Origin: JAXGQD01 sp040766665
GTDB lineage: Bacteria > Bacillota > Clostridia > Saccharofermentanales > Fastidiosipilaceae
Length of the DNA stretch: 64,000 nt
NCBI GenBank assembly: GCA_040766665.1
Contig: JAXGQD010000006.1
Coordinates: forward strand, 1-64,000
Direction: 5' to 3'
Below the pieces are notes generated by a model, which saw only the letters and a program-made list of their open reading frames with translations, did no database searches and was not told where the DNA came from. Position numbers and translations under genes: made by a program. Shown here one piece after another: positions 30,401-42,000 of this stretch (position 1 is the first letter of the stretch; each line of letters begins with the position of its first letter).

Positions 30401-33400
30401 AACGATGTAGTCGAATACTTTACTGTTGGCATTGCCCAAGTCTGCCTTTGTGAAGGTTAAGGCGGTAAACATGTCGCTTTGAGTTCCGTTCGCGCTGAAG
30501 TCCAGCTGTCTGATTTCCAGCGGATCTGTCTCACCCTTCTTCGTAAGAGTGAAAAGGTAGGTATCTTCAAAGTCACCGGTACGTGAGTTCAATGTCTTGG
30601 AATAGGGTATTGCAATGCTTATAGGAGTGGTTTCGTACCTGTTAGTAAAGGCGGGTTGACTGTTCAGTCTGGCGCTGAGTTTGCCCTGTCCGTCATCTGA
30701 TACCGTCACAGAAACCTGGCGTGTGAGCACAGGATCGTAAACGATACCTGAAATTATCGGGTCGGCTGACTCCGTTACCGTATAGACAAAGGATTTTGTA
30801 GCAGAGCCTTCCATATCTGCCTGAGTGTACTCAATTTCTGAGAATGTGAAAGGTAATGTGCCGTTAGCGTTAAAGCTAAGTTCTTGCACTGCCATTGCCT
30901 CAGCTTTTGGCCCTGCCAGTGAAAATTTGAAGGCGTCGTTAAATATGCCGCTACGCCCACTCAGGGTCTTATTGCCGACGACACTGATTTTGATCGGTGT
31001 GGCCTCGTAACGATTGACGAAGTTTGCTGACTCGACAGCTGCCCCATCCGTATTGCGGTAGCTTATGGAAGTCGTTAGATTGCCATCTCCATCGTCTGCC
31101 ACCGTAACATCCGCTAAGAATGTAGTTGGTCCAACTGGCTTAATAGCCGTGTTCGTAGGAGTGGTCTCCTCTAACTCGTAAGTAAAAACTTTAGCAGGGG
31201 CGCCGCCCAAGTCGGTAAGGGTATACGTTAACGGGGGGAATTGACCTGTTAGGGAACCATTTGCCGTAAAGATTAATGGCGCATTTTTTTGCTCATTTGG
31301 ATCGCCCTCCGTTTGCGGAGTCAAAACAAAGTCAAAACGATCTCTATAGCTCCCCAGCCTGTCACGCAGCTCTTTGCTAAAATTCACTGTGGCAATTACA
31401 GGCACAGCCCCATAGCTATTCACGAAACTTGGTCTCGAATCAAAGATCGTGCTAAGGGTCCCGTCCCCATTGTCACGTAAGGTGAGCTTGACGGTGCGTG
31501 TAGGATTTGGATCATAATTTATCCCGGCAATAGGATTCGTCGTCAATTCTGTAAGTGTATATATAAAGTCTTTACTGTTTTGTCCTGCCAAATCGGCAAA
31601 AGTGAAGGGGCCAAAGCTGAAATAGAAAGGTTTAGTGCCATTAGAAGTAAATGCCACCTCCGTGGTTACCGAATCCGCTTTTTCCCCGTTTAGTTCGAAA
31701 CGGAAGCTATCTAAGAATTCGCCGGTACGCCCAACCAAAGTTTTATCTGCAAAAATAGCGGCCATTGTGCTGCTTGCTTCATATTTATTGACATAGTCTG
31801 TATTACCAGTCAATGTCGCCGAGAGCGTTCCGTTACCCATGTCTTTGAGGTTTACAGTGAGTGTTCTCGTTCCTTCGGGGTCATAAACGATGCCCGGAAT
31901 AGGGGCGAAGTACGTCCCTTGGTAATAATCGTCAGACAGTTCTTTAAGGATGTAAGTGAAGTTTCTTTCTGCCTGTCCGGCCAAGTCAGCGAAGGTATAG
32001 GTTTTTTCAGCAAAGCTGAAGTTCTGTGTCCCGTTTTGAGTAAAGGTTAGAACCTGTCCGTTCGCATCATCTAAGGAGAAGCGGAAGACATCGCTAAATA
32101 TTCCGGTTCTGCCGGTCAATGTTTTCGTGCCGCGAATGGTCAGTTTCGTGTCCGCTGCTTGGTAACGATTGGCAAAAGCTGCCGTTCCATTCAGCGTATA
32201 CCCCAAAGTGCCATCGCCTTTATCTCGGACGGTGACTCTCACCACATCGTCAAGATCGCTGTCATAGACCATTCCCGGGATGGCCGGTGTATTTAGCTCG
32301 GCCACCGTATACTCGAAGACCTTACTGACTGCTCCTTCCAGATCGGCAAGTGTATAGTTCAAGTAATAGTAGAAGTTTTTGGTATCGTTTCCGTAGAAAT
32401 CAAGGCTCTGCTCATTTGCCCCATTAAGGGTAAAGGTGAAACGATCTCTGACCGTCGTACCGGTTCTGCCCGTCAAGGTTTTGGTGACAGGTAGGGGAAC
32501 GGTGAGCGGGACTGTGGTGTAAACATTGGTGAAAACAGCCGTACCAACAACCGAAGCCGTCATGCTACCGTCGCCATTGTCCAGGACATTGACCGTTAGG
32601 GTCTTGACGCCCTTATCGTAAGATACACCTCCCAGTTTAGGGTCAGGCTCCACTTCTCTGACCGTGTAAGTATAAGTGTCTTGGTTGTTCCCGGAGATCA
32701 AATCTTTGTCACTGTAGCTGATGGCAGGACTGAAGACGATGTTGCCGTTTGCGTCATTGGTCGCGGTACGAATAACGGTTCCCTGATCGTCGAGCAATTC
32801 GAACTGAAATTCTCCTGCTTTTAGAGCTCTGCCATTAAGCGATTTCGTTGCGCGCAAGGTCAGACTTGTGTCTGCCGCTTTATATGCGTTATAGAATGTC
32901 GGATCCGATGGTGGGTAAAGTGTGTACTGCAGATGACCGTTATTATCGTCATAGATGTTTACGGTATAGACCAGCAGTGTTGTCAGATGGGTGACGCCAT
33001 TTGCAGGATCGCTAAGGTTCTCTTTAATAGTGTAGTGATACAAACCTTCCTGCCCGTCTGTATATGTCAGATTAAAACTAACGCTGCCATCGGCGTTGTT
33101 GCTCACCGTTTGCAAGGCATCACCAACCGTCGCACCGGAGCCATCCAATGAACGATAGATAGAGAAACTGAATTCGCCCCCAAGCAAGCTGCGCCCGCTC
33201 AGTTTTTTCATAAAGGCAAAAGGCACCGTTACAGGCTGCGCCTGATATTTGTTTTCTACGCTGGCACCTGCTGCGGGGCTCATGCTGATGCTCAAGGTCC
33301 CATCATTGTTGTCCACCACGTTCACTGCGACCAGCTTTGGGGTGACGTCATAGGTCATGCCCGGCTTGCTGCCCGGGACCTCTTTAACCAGGTAATAAAA

Positions 33401-35131
33401 AGTACCGGCCACTTGATAAGTAATGGCAGGGAAGGCAAAACTACCGTCTCCCTGAGTCGTTGCCGATGAAATCATGGCACCCTGTGTGCCGTTGGCATCC
33501 GAAGCATACAGTTGCATCGTGAATGTTTCACCTGCTGCTATCGGCCTCGTATCGATGGTTTTTCGTCCTCGGATGACAAACTGTTTGGGTGTAAGAATAT
33601 AGGTATTGGTTAATGTAAAAGTATAGGTGCGTGTAGCGGCATCGTACGTCGATGAGAAGTCGGCGTCATAACCTTGCCCCGGGTCAGCCTCGTCGATACG
33701 ATAGATCCAACGCTGTCCGGCCAAATTGGTGTAGGCCAGATTAGTCCATTGGTGTGTTGCTGTCCCGTTAGTCGCACTGAGTGTGACGGTATCATAGAGT
33801 TGTTCTGTTCCGCCTTCAATTTTGCGGTACAGGTTGAGAGTAACCGGTGTCATCGGCCCACCCAACCAGGTCTTTGTTAGGTTCGCAGTGACTACAGGCA
33901 AAACAACCGTAAAATAACCGGCTATCCAATGCCCCTGTCCAACAACCAAGGTTAGCAGGAAGGAATTTGATGGATTGGCCTGCATTAAACCTAAGAAGTC
34001 GGAGAGGTTGTAGCGGAACACGGACCAATGCTCTTTCTTCGTAGAACCGCTTGTGCCGCCAACGGGGTAAGAAATTGCCGCCGTCGCGGGATTATTGTCG
34101 TGATCGATTAGCAGAGGCTCCAGAGCCCCCAATTCATCCTTACTAACTTGAGGGAGAGCGTTACCAGGCCCTAAATAAAGGGTGCTGGTGCCCATGTTGG
34201 TCAGAACGGAGACATAGACCATTCCGTTATAGGTCCACAGTTGACCGACTGAGTCAAAGGTGGACTGTCCGTTGGTGGACGTTCCGTTGAACTGGGTGGC
34301 CAAAATCAAGGAGTCCTGATCTACCGGGTAGCCGTTCGCAGGCATAATACCCATGGGTGTATATTCGTATAAAGCTAATTCGGCCTGTTTGGCGGCTTCT
34401 TCCTCGGCGGCTTTTTTGTCCGCTGCTTCTTTGGCCTTCTTATCGGCTTCTTCCTTAGCTTTTTTATCTGCTTCTTCTTTAGCTTTCTTGTCCGCTTCTT
34501 CTTTGGCTAGCTTTTCGGCTGCGGCGGTTGCTTTTTTACCGGCTTCATCCTCAATGACTTGCTGATTCGTATGGCTTGACGTTGATGTTGTTGATTCGCC
34601 GGTATTAACATTAGTTTCTTCCCCGGATTGACTTGAATCAGAAGGAAGACCATTCTCATTTCCATTGCTCTGCTGTTCGCTAGAAGTAGAACTACTTGTG
34701 GTATTTGATGCGGAGTCTGTGTTTCCAGCGCTATTTTCTTCTGAGTTTTCAACCGTCTTATCCGTATTTTGCAAACTTGGATCTTGAGAAGATGTCGTTA
34801 CGTCCGATTGTAATTCCTCGCTATTGTTTTTGTCTAATGAATCGCTTTTAAGCTCTTCTTGATCAGAATTTTCAGAGCTGAGCTCTAAAGATTGCGTATC
34901 AAATAAAAGAGCAGACTGTTTGGCGTTGGCCTCTGTGTCTGCTGCACTCGTAACTGTGGTTTCTTGTGATTTCTCTGTTTCTCTTGCTTCACTGTTTTCA
35001 GCCGTGACCGTTGTTTCCGTTGGCGTCTGACTTTCGACGACATCGGCTCTTACTAAGGCCATTTGGGAGAGGATCAAGGATATGACAAGACCCAAGCTCA
35101 ACAGCTTCAACCATCCTACTGTCTTCTTCAT
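27452..35131 (-). CDS. Giant LPXTG-type adhesin A with 16 pilin isopeptide modules
   Basis: About 2,559 aa, starting at ATG 35131 with AGGAGG 8 bases upstream. Signal peptide KKTVGWLKLLSLGLVISLIL ends near VRA-D. Then come a Ser/Thr/Glu-rich stalk (to about 195), a Lys/Ala/Glu segment with EEADKKAK repeated (200-252), an unrecognised head (270-410), a Cna-B-like module (VTANLTKTWLGG) and 16 serial modules of about 120 aa (DNA 33.59-27.66 kb). The modules follow the Spy0128/FctA pattern: Lys in KTLSGRTG, Glu in YxVxEL, Asn in the final FxNxY, consistent with Lys-Asn isopeptide bonds. The C-terminus has NPIPRTGE, a hydrophobic helix and RKRRKSGEE for sortase attachment. It is probably a long surface fibre; the ligand is unknown. 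Confidence 0.92.
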   Translation of the reverse strand: MKKTVGWLKLLSLGLVISLILSQMALVRADVVESQTPTETTVTAENSEARETEKSQETTVTSAADTEANAKQSALLFDTQSLELSSENSDQEELKSDSLDKNNSEELQSDVTTSSQDPSLQNTDKTVENSEENSAGNTDSASNTTSSSTSSEQQSNGNENGLPSDSSQSGEETNVNTGESTTSTSSHTNQQVIEDEAGKKATAAAEKLAKEEADKKAKEEADKKAKEEADKKAKEAADKKAAEEEAAKQAELALYEYTPMGIMPANGYPVDQDSLILATQFNGTSTNGQSTFDSVGQLWTYNGMVYVSVLTNMGTSTLYLGPGNALPQVSKDELGALEPLLIDHDNNPATAAISYPVGGTSGSTKKEHWSVFRYNLSDFLGLMQANPSNSFLLTLVVGQGHWIAGYFTVVLPVVTANLTKTWLGGPMTPVTLNLYRKIEGGTEQLYDTVTLSATNGTATHQWTNLAYTNLAGQRWIYRIDEADPGQGYDADFSSTYDAATRTYTFTLTNTYILTPKQFVIRGRKTIDTRPIAAGETFTMQLYASDANGTQGAMISSATTQGDGSFAFPAITYQVAGTFYYLVKEVPGSKPGMTYDVTPKLVAVNVVDNNDGTLSISMSPAAGASVENKYQAQPVTVPFAFMKKLSGRSLLGGEFSFSIYRSLDGSGATVGDALQTVSNNADGSVSFNLTYTDGQEGLYHYTIKENLSDPANGVTHLTTLLVYTVNIYDDNNGHLQYTLYPPSDPTFYNAYKAADTSLTLRATKSLNGRALKAGEFQFELLDDQGTVIRTATNDANGNIVFSPAISYSDKDLISGNNQDTYTYTVREVEPDPKLGGVSYDKGVKTLTVNVLDNGDGSMTASVVGTAVFTNVYTTVPLTVPLPVTKTLTGRTGTTVRDRFTFTLNGANEQSLDFYGNDTKNFYYYLNYTLADLEGAVSKVFEYTVAELNTPAIPGMVYDSDLDDVVRVTVRDKGDGTLGYTLNGTAAFANRYQAADTKLTIRGTKTLTGRTGIFSDVFRFSLDDANGQVLTFTQNGTQNFSFAEKTYTFADLAGQAERNFTYILKELSDDYYQGTYFAPIPGIVYDPEGTRTLTVNLKDMGNGTLSATLTGNTDYVNKYEASSTMAAIFADKTLVGRTGEFLDSFRFELNGEKADSVTTEVAFTSNGTKPFYFSFGPFTFADLAGQNSKDFIYTLTELTTNPIAGINYDPNPTRTVKLTLRDNGDGTLSTIFDSRPSFVNSYGAVPVIATVNFSKELRDRLGSYRDRFDFVLTPQTEGDPNEQKNAPLIFTANGSLTGQFPPLTYTLTDLGGAPAKVFTYELEETTPTNTAIKPVGPTTFLADVTVADDGDGNLTTSISYRNTDGAAVESANFVNRYEATPIKISVVGNKTLSGRSGIFNDAFKFSLAGPKAEAMAVQELSFNANGTLPFTFSEIEYTQADMEGSATKSFVYTVTESADPIISGIVYDPVLTRQVSVTVSDDGQGKLSARLNSQPAFTNRYETTPISIAIPYSKTLNSRTGDFEDTYLFTLTKKGETDPLEIRQLDFSANGTQSDMFTALTFTKADLGNANSKVFDYIVAELDGGIDGITYDSRLQRNISIIVKDLMDGTLSAEIVDGTDNSQAYDTAFSNEYEAEPVSVPLGISKMLSGRTGTFSDTFQFRLSPVPEVAGQDVIGIDAELNFTENGSKIHSFEALQFSLADLGGESSKTFKYKLEEIIPDTPIPGMVYDTQAVREISITVTDNGLGQLLANVDLGENPNEGNNIHFSNTYKASPISITLKGKKQLLGRTGTFSDAYTFSLDDLQTKALFFTENNTQSFSFNPLSYTLADLGPSGEKVFTYKVTEEGFPAIPGMVYDANATQTINVRVTDNGDGTLSAVADREVSYVNEYMAEPVDLIISGSKTLLGRSGEFSDSFLFTLNGEQTQELNFQANGSKDFAFAPITYTLEDLGGASEKTFEYSVAELVPPTLEAIPGITYDANPVRKVLVTLKDNGNGTLSAQADIKPSFTNLYGTGTAAATIQLKKVLSGRTGSFRDVFRFTLDGQYERELIFTANGEQTLNFPPLQYKLEDLEGAASKTFTYKVAEINDAIPGMIYDSQAEQTVSVTVTDDGQGNLVAAVNELPVFENRYEAKPAELILSAKKTLSGRNGSFSDTFSFSLDGKDVQDVVFTENGTKDFSFSPLSYTFADLEGQNSKSFVFYIKEEVGAPIPGIVYDTELTRPITVILADKGDGTMGFVVSETPNFTNSYVLEESTWTPMANKRLFGLKALEGGDYRFEVNRIGEVEPVSRGINDANGVISFSPITITAADIGESIYEIREVIGTDPNTSYDESVYEVILNVSDNGDGTLAIVPTYPEGGIHFFNLYESVVTHDPPVEKKVTGAGAPTNAVFRFKMEAITPYAPMPEGAVDGEMIREITGSGSFEFGIMSFVAPGTYVYELRELPTTAEHFSTDPTLYTITVHISSDNGLLKKDVVYTMNNGTTPVEALVFDNKYEAPPTPTTTATPSTSKAKPNPIPRTGEAGEHVTLNALALMATAALLFIARKRRKSGEEEQELSDHAE

Positions 35132-35237
35132 AATGTGCACCTCCTGTGGGCTTGTGGCTATCTAGCCGATTCCTAACTCGTCAAAAATAGAGTTAGGTAT
35201 CACTAATTACATGGTATAGGCCACAGGTGAGGGCTAG

Positions 35238-35310
35238 AATAGCTATTTGTTGTCATTCTGGCTACGAAAAATAGCTATCTTTAGTAGCTAGCTTAACTTT
35301 TCATTAGCTA
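35238..35310 (-). promoter_or_regulatory. Cluster of TAGCTA palindromes upstream of adhesin A
   Basis: Four TAGCTA cores lie in 73 bp. The best is the perfect palindrome AATAGCTATT (35238-35247), then AATAGCTATC (35270-35279), TAGCTA at 35285-35290 and 35305-35310. The first is centred about 111 bp upstream of the adhesin start. A similar AAATAGCTAA lies at almost the same distance upstream of adhesin B. Could be a regulator site; the regulator is unproven. Confidence 0.4.
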
Positions 35311-35454
35311 GGTGTTTTGTGAAGCCCGTTATTGTCGTTTACGAGTAGGTTCGGGTTTTTTCTACTCTGCTTTTTGTCCGCCCTACCTGCCGTAGAAGTG
35401 CCAAATTTGACGGGTAGCCAAGACCTCTCTTGGCTAGGCGAAAAAGTTGGTACC

Positions 35455-35935
35455 ACAGCCAGAGAGATGTGGTGTCGCCTGAAATTCGGGTGCGACCTAT
35501 TGTATTGGCCTCGCGCAAGGCTTTTCTGCCCAAAAATGACGGGGATGTGGGAATTTGAGTGGATTTAGGGTTTCTGATCACGTCTAACTGACGATTTTGG
35601 GACAATATTTTCGACTGTGTGGTCGCCGCCACCACATCCCTGTAAAAAGTGGGCTTAAAACAGCCTTTAGACATGTTCGGCAGGCGTACAGAAGCGTTTT
35701 CAACCACATCCCCGTAAATAGTGGGCTAAAAATCGCCTCCTGACTTGTGCGGAGGCCGTTTGATAGCGTTGTGGACCACCCCGTAATAATTGTCACAAAA
35801 ATGGCCATCCGACAAAGCGAAAGTGGAGTCACCGCCGTCCAAGCAATGCGACGCATTCCAAAGTGGAGTCGCCGCCGTCCAAGCAACGCGACGTATTCAA
35901 AGCGGAGTCGCGGCCGTCCAAGCAACGCGACAGTT
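35455..35935. repeat. Composite intergenic repeat module 4
   Basis: A near-palindrome starting GTCGCCTGAAATTCGGGTGC at about 35473, the GGGGATGTGG segment (35538-35780) with CCACATCCCT and CCACATCCCC, then hairpin units at 35828-35852, 35868-35892 and 35907-35931 (period 39-40 bp). The layout matches module 3. No credible gene. Confidence 0.8.
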
Positions 35936-35965
35936 CCGCTAACTTCCCGCAACAAAAAACGAAAA

Positions 35966-36003
35966 GAGACCGCCCGAAAAATGTTCATACCAGGCGGCCT
36001 CTT
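35966..36003 (-). terminator. Terminator of adhesin B
   Basis: Inverted repeat with GAGACCGCC (from 35966) and GGCGGCCTC (35993-36001), followed on the minus strand by TTTTCGTTTTTTG. It is nearly the same as the terminator of adhesin A, supporting duplication that included the 3' flank. Confidence 0.75.
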
Positions 36004-36057
36004 ATGTATCTATAGAATGATTCCTATGGTTTCAGCAATGACTCCAATTAGCTTTAC

Positions 36058-39000
36058 TTATTTAGCGTGATCGCTGAGTTCCTGTTCTTCTTCGCCGTTC
36101 TCTCTCCTTTTTCTAGCAATAAAGAGCAGGACAGCAGCTGCCATTAAGGCCAGGGCGTAAGGCAAAGCACGCGATGCGTTCTCACCGGTTCTGGGAATCG
36201 GATTGGGTTTGGCTTTCGAGGTCGGCGGAGTCGTTGTTGTAGTCGTTGTCGGTGTAGGTGTGGGCGGTGCTTCGTACTTGTTAGTGAAGACCAAAGCCTC
36301 CACAGGAGTCGTGCCATTGTTCATGGTGTAGACGACGTCCTTTTTCAGCACCCCATTGTCCGAGCTGATTTTGACCGTAATGGTGTAAAGCGTCGGGTCG
36401 GTACTGAAGTGTTTCGCTGTAGTGGGCAATTCACGCAGCTCGTAAACGTAGGTACCGGGCAGGGTATAGCTCATGATGCCAAACTCAAAGCTACCGGCAC
36501 CGGTGATTTCACGGATCAACTCACCGTTTACTGCCCCCTCCGGCATCGGCGCGTCTGCAGTGACCGCCAACATCCTGAAGCGGAAGACTACGTCTGTTGG
36601 TGCCCCGGCACCACTGACTTTCTTTTCGACCGGTGGGTCGTGGGTGACAACACCGGAATCGTAGTAATTAACAAAGTGAATCGCATCCCCGGGATAGCTG
36701 GGCACGAGGTCAAGCGTTCCGTCCCCCTTGTCGCTGACTGTAAGTTTCACGGTGTAAATTTTCTTGTCATAAAGCGTGTGAGCATCATTTCCGCTTACTT
36801 CAGTCATTTCATAAAGGTGGTCGCCGATATCGGCTGCTGTGACGCTAATTGGGCTGAAATGGATGACGCCGTTGGCATCGTTAGTGCCGCTGCTGAGGAC
36901 TTTTGTTTTGCCTGCTTCACGCAACTCGAACTGATATGCTTCAGCTTCCAATGCTTTGAGACCGTTTAACTGTTTATTGGCTATGGGTGTCCAAGCGCTA
37001 TCTGCAATCTCGTACGTGTTAACAAAATTTGGTAGCTCCGTAGCTAGAACACTCATCGTACCGTCGCCCTTGTCGAGCAAGAGTACCGTAATCGGGCGGG
37101 TCAGATTTTGGTCATAACTTATGCCCGGAATCGGCATGCCGACTTCTTCTTTGATCTTGTAGACAAAGCTCTTATAATTTTGGCCTTCCAAATCGGCAAA
37201 AGTATACGTGATGGGTGTGAAACGGAATTCTTTGCTGCCGTTTTCAGTAAAGACCAGTTCCTGGATGTCCTTGCCGTCCAGTGAGAAGGAGAAGGTGTCA
37301 CTGAACTTGCCGACGTGACCGCTGAGGATCTTTTTGCCACCGAGCAGCAGCTCTACCGGCTTGGCTTCATAACGATTCTCGAAGACCGGCACTTCATTAA
37401 CAACAGCATTGAGATGACCCAAACCATCATCCGTGACCGTGACGCTTACCGATTGCTCTGCGTTCTTATCGTAAATAATCCCCGGAATACCGCTATTCAC
37501 CTCGGCAACTTTGTATGTGAAAGTCTTACTCGCTGCCCCTTCCAAATCAGCTAAAGTGTACTGCAGTGGCGGGAAACTCAGGCTTTGCTCGCCATTGGCG
37601 TTAAAGACCAGCTCACGTTCGTATTGCCCATCCAGAGTAAAGGCAAAATGATCCTCAAAGCTGCCTGTCCTGCCGCTTAGTACCTTCTTGAGTTGAATCG
37701 TCGCAGCAGCTGTCCCTGTTCCGTAAATATTGGTAAATGCAGGCTGACTGTCTGCCTGAACACTCATTGTGCCATTGCCGTTGTCAAGCAGTGTCACTTT
37801 GACCAGTCGTTCGGGTACTGCATCGTAGCTCATACCCGGGATGGCTTGCACTTCGGGCGGCACGAGTTCGGCTACGGTGTATTCAAACTCCATCCTTCTG
37901 TGTCCTTGCAGGTCGGCCAGTGTGTAAGTAATAGGCGGGAAGGCAAAAGTCTTGCTGCCGTTGGCCGTGAAATGCACCGTTTGCGTCTCTTTCCCGTCGA
38001 GTGTAAAGGAGAAGTCGTCGCTAAAAGTACCGGTGCGACCGAGCAGTGTTTTAGTGCCGCTGATAACGAGTTGCACAGGCTCAGCCTTGTACTCGTTCAC
38101 GAAAGCAGGTTCTAAATCGGCTTCCGCAGAGAGCGTTCCGTCACCCTTGTCCTTAACCGTCACTTTGATTTCCTGAATGGCGTGTTCGTCATAGACCATG
38201 CCGGGCAGGGCGGGGTAGCCTTCCTCAGAAACCTTGTAGTTATAAACCTTTTCGCCGCTGGGTCCCAGATCTGCCAAAGTGTAGCTGAGCGGGCTGAACT
38301 GGAAGTTCTGTGTCGTGTTTTCGGTAAAGAAGAGTGCTTTCGTCTCCAGATTGCTCAGATCATCTGCCAAGGTAAAGGTATAGGCATCAGAGAAGACCCC
38401 ATTGCGGCCTAACAATTGTTTAGTCCCTTTTAATACAAGGCTCACCGGTTCGGCTGCGTAGGTGTTCGTGAAATGGACGTAATTCCCTGCACTGACCTCT
38501 TCGCCCGAGTCGACGGAGTAGCCAAGGGTTCCGTCGCCGTTGTCCCTTACAGTGATGCTGAATGAACGTATAGGCTTAGCATCGTAGATCATGCCCGGAA
38601 CGCCCGGATCAGGTATGATTTCTTCAATTTGATACTTAAATGTTTTACTGCTTTGACCATTGAGATTAGCTAAGGTGAATCGTAAAAGGTGAAGCCTGGA
38701 GAGCTGTGTTTCATTCGCAGTAAATTCCATGGTGTTTGTTTCGATTATATATGGGAAACCCATGTCTCCTTCGGGTAGCGAACTGAATATAAAAGAGAAT
38801 GTGTCTTTGAACGTCCCTGTACGCCCAGTTAGAGTCTTGGAAAAGCCGGGCAGTACTAAGAGCGGCTTTGTGCTGTAGCTGTTTTTGAAAGCGGTGTTAG
38901 CGTCTAAAGTATGGTCAGTCCCGTCAACGATTTTTGCCGAAAGGGCGCCTAGCCCGTCGTCCGTGACGACAATGGCAATTTTGCGTTCAGCCAGTGGATC

Positions 39001-42000
39001 GTAGACAATTCCGGGGATTTTGCCATTAAGTTCTGCCAGCGTATAGTTAAATACTTTACTGTTCGCTCCGGCAAGATCAGCTTGCGTAAAGCGCAGAGCA
39101 GTGAAGGCCTCGGTCTGAGTTTCGTTGGCGCTGAAAAGGAGCTCCTTGGACTCAAGCGGCGCGACATCTCCGTCTTTGGTGAGCGTAAACTGATACAGGT
39201 CATGGAAGAGTCCGGTACGTCCGCTCAGCTCCTTCGAAAACGGCACAGCAAGACTGACAGCTTTGGCCACATACGTATTGGCAAAAGCCGGCAAACAATC
39301 CACCGCGGCAGTCAGTTTCCCTTGCCCGTCATCCGTCACCGTGATGGTCAGATCCCTCGTCAAATCGGCGTCGTATACCATTCCCGCTATGGAAGGTGTC
39401 GCGACTTCGGTCATGGTGTAAGTGAAAGTTTTTCTGGACTGCCCCTCCATATCCGCCTGGGTGAACTCAATCTCGGGGAAAGTGAAGTTCTGTGTTCCGT
39501 TAGCGGTGAATGTAGACGTTACCTCTAAAACGTCGTCAATCTTTGGTCCTGCCAAGGTAAAATTAAATGTATCGCTAAAAGCTCCGCTGCGGCCACTTAA
39601 AGTCTTGCTCCCAACCACCGCTACGGAAGCCGGCGTGACTTGATAGGAGTTAGCAAAGCGGATGTCGTTTGGGCTGACGATAGCTCCGTCTAAAGTATAA
39701 GAGACGCTAGCGACCAAATTTCCCAGACCGCTGTCTGATACAGTGATGTTAACCGCATACATGGACGAATCGAATATAAAGCCCTCGCTAGCCAAGACCA
39801 TCTCATAGATGGTAAATGCATAAGTGCCCGCTTCAGTGAAGACTAGAGGCAAGAACTGGGCAGCTTGAGTCCCATTGGCTGTAAAGCGGAGTTTCATCTC
39901 TTGAGAAGGAAAGCGGGGGTCGACAAAACGGGGAGCCAGACCAAAAGTAAATTCGTCACTAAATGCGCCCAGCCTACCGGATAGGCTTTTGCTAAATCCA
40001 AGTGTGACTACCGCAGGCTTTGTACCATAGCTGTTGACAAAAGCAGGGCTGCTGTCGGCCGTTGCACTCAGGCTTCCGTTACCGTTATCGCGGAGGGTGA
40101 CTTTGACCGTGCGTTCGAGTACCGTGTCATAGTTCATGCCTTCAATAGGAGGTGTCGGCACGAGTTCCCTGATCGTATAGGCAAACTCTTTGCTATTCTC
40201 CCCAGCCAAGTCGGCAAAGCTATAAGTAATAGGAGTGAACTGTAGCGTTTGTGTACCGTTTGCAGTAAAGCTCAGAGTTTTCGTTTCCGTCGCTGTACCG
40301 TCACTGAATTCAAAGTCGAAAGTATCCGTAAAAGGCAGGCTTCTACCACTCAGCGTCTTTGAAGCGCTTAATGTAATCGTGGTATTGCCCGTGGTGTAGC
40401 GGTTATTGAAGGCGCGGCTTTCGCCCCCTATGGTTGCCGTCATGCCTCCTAAGCCGTTGTCTCGTAGCGTGACCGTTACATTGCGACTGAGATCGCTGTC
40501 GTAGCTGATGCCGGGAATAGCAGGAAAATAGACCCCGTTTACGGTCTTATTGACCAGTTCTTCAAGGGTGTACGTGAAAACCTTTTCCGGAGCCCCGCCC
40601 AAATCGTTAAAGGTATAGCTGATGGGGGCGAATGCGAAATTCTGTGTCGTGTTGCTTGTGAAAGTCAGAATTTGCGGATCTGCCCCGTTTAAGACGAAGC
40701 GGAACACATCGCTGAAATTACCCGTTCTGCCGCTGAGGGTTTTCGTGCCGTCAATGGTCACCGAGGTCGCAGCCGCCTGATAGTAATTGTTAAAAGCCGC
40801 GGTGCCAGATAGGGTGTAGCCCAAAGTACCGTCACCTTTATCACTGACGATGACGTTGACCACATCGTCCGAGTCACTGTCATAAACCATGCCGGGGATA
40901 GCCGCTGTATTCAGTTCCTCAACGGTGTATGCGAAGCTTTTACTGTTCGCCCCGCCTAAATCTGCGAGCGTAAAGTTGAGATTGTAATTGAAACTCTTCG
41001 TGGCGTTGCCATTGAATTCTAGGGTATAGGGATTGGCTCCATTCAAAGTAAATGTAAACTGATCCGTCACGTTTGTACCGGTTCGGCCGCTGAGCGTCTT
41101 TGTGACCAGCAGGGGAACGGTCAAGGGCGCCGTCGTATAAACGTTGGTGAAGCTTGCTTGCCCTACTGCAGTGGCGCTCATACTGCCATCGCCATTGTCC
41201 TGCACGTTGACCGTCAGCGCCTTAATGCCCATGTCGTAGGAAACGCCGCCCAGTTTGGGATCGGGAACCACCTCACGCACCGTGTAGGTATAGGTGTCAA
41301 GATTGGTGCCGGAGGTGAGATCCTGGTCGCTGTAGGTGAGGGCAGGACTGAAGACAATTTTGCCTTCTGCATCGTTAGTAGCTGTACGTATCACACTGCC
41401 GTTATTATCCAAGAGTTCAAAGCTGAACTCGCCGGCTTTCAGTGCCCTTCCGTCTAAGCTTTTTGTTGCCGTGAGGAGCAGCGTGGTGTCTTTTGCCGTA
41501 TAAGTATTGCAAAAGTCAGCCTTCTGCGGAGCGATGACCTGAGCCTGCAATTGCCCCATATTATCGTCATAAATCCACACGGTGTAGACGAGTAAGTTCG
41601 TACAATACGTGATGCCGGCGCTGCCGACAGCCGGTACGTTTTCCTTGATGGTATAGTAATACAGCCCTTCCTCGCCATCGTTATAAGTCAGCGTAAATGA
41701 GGCCTGCCCCTGGCTATCATTGACGGTGGTTTGCAGTGCATCACCGCTGATGGTGCCGCCGGCATCGGTGGCACGATAGATCGAAAAAGAGAACTCACCC
41801 TCTTGTAAGAGACGTCCGTTGAGCGTTTTGGTAAAGGCAAAAGGAACGTTGACTGATTTCGCCGTATAGTGGTTCTCGATAACGGGACCTGCCGCAGGAC
41901 TCATGCTGATACTCAAGGTTCCGTCGTTGTTGTCTTGGGCGCTCACGGTGAGCAGTTTAGCGCTCGTATCATAGCTCATGCCGGGATTTGTACCTGCTAC

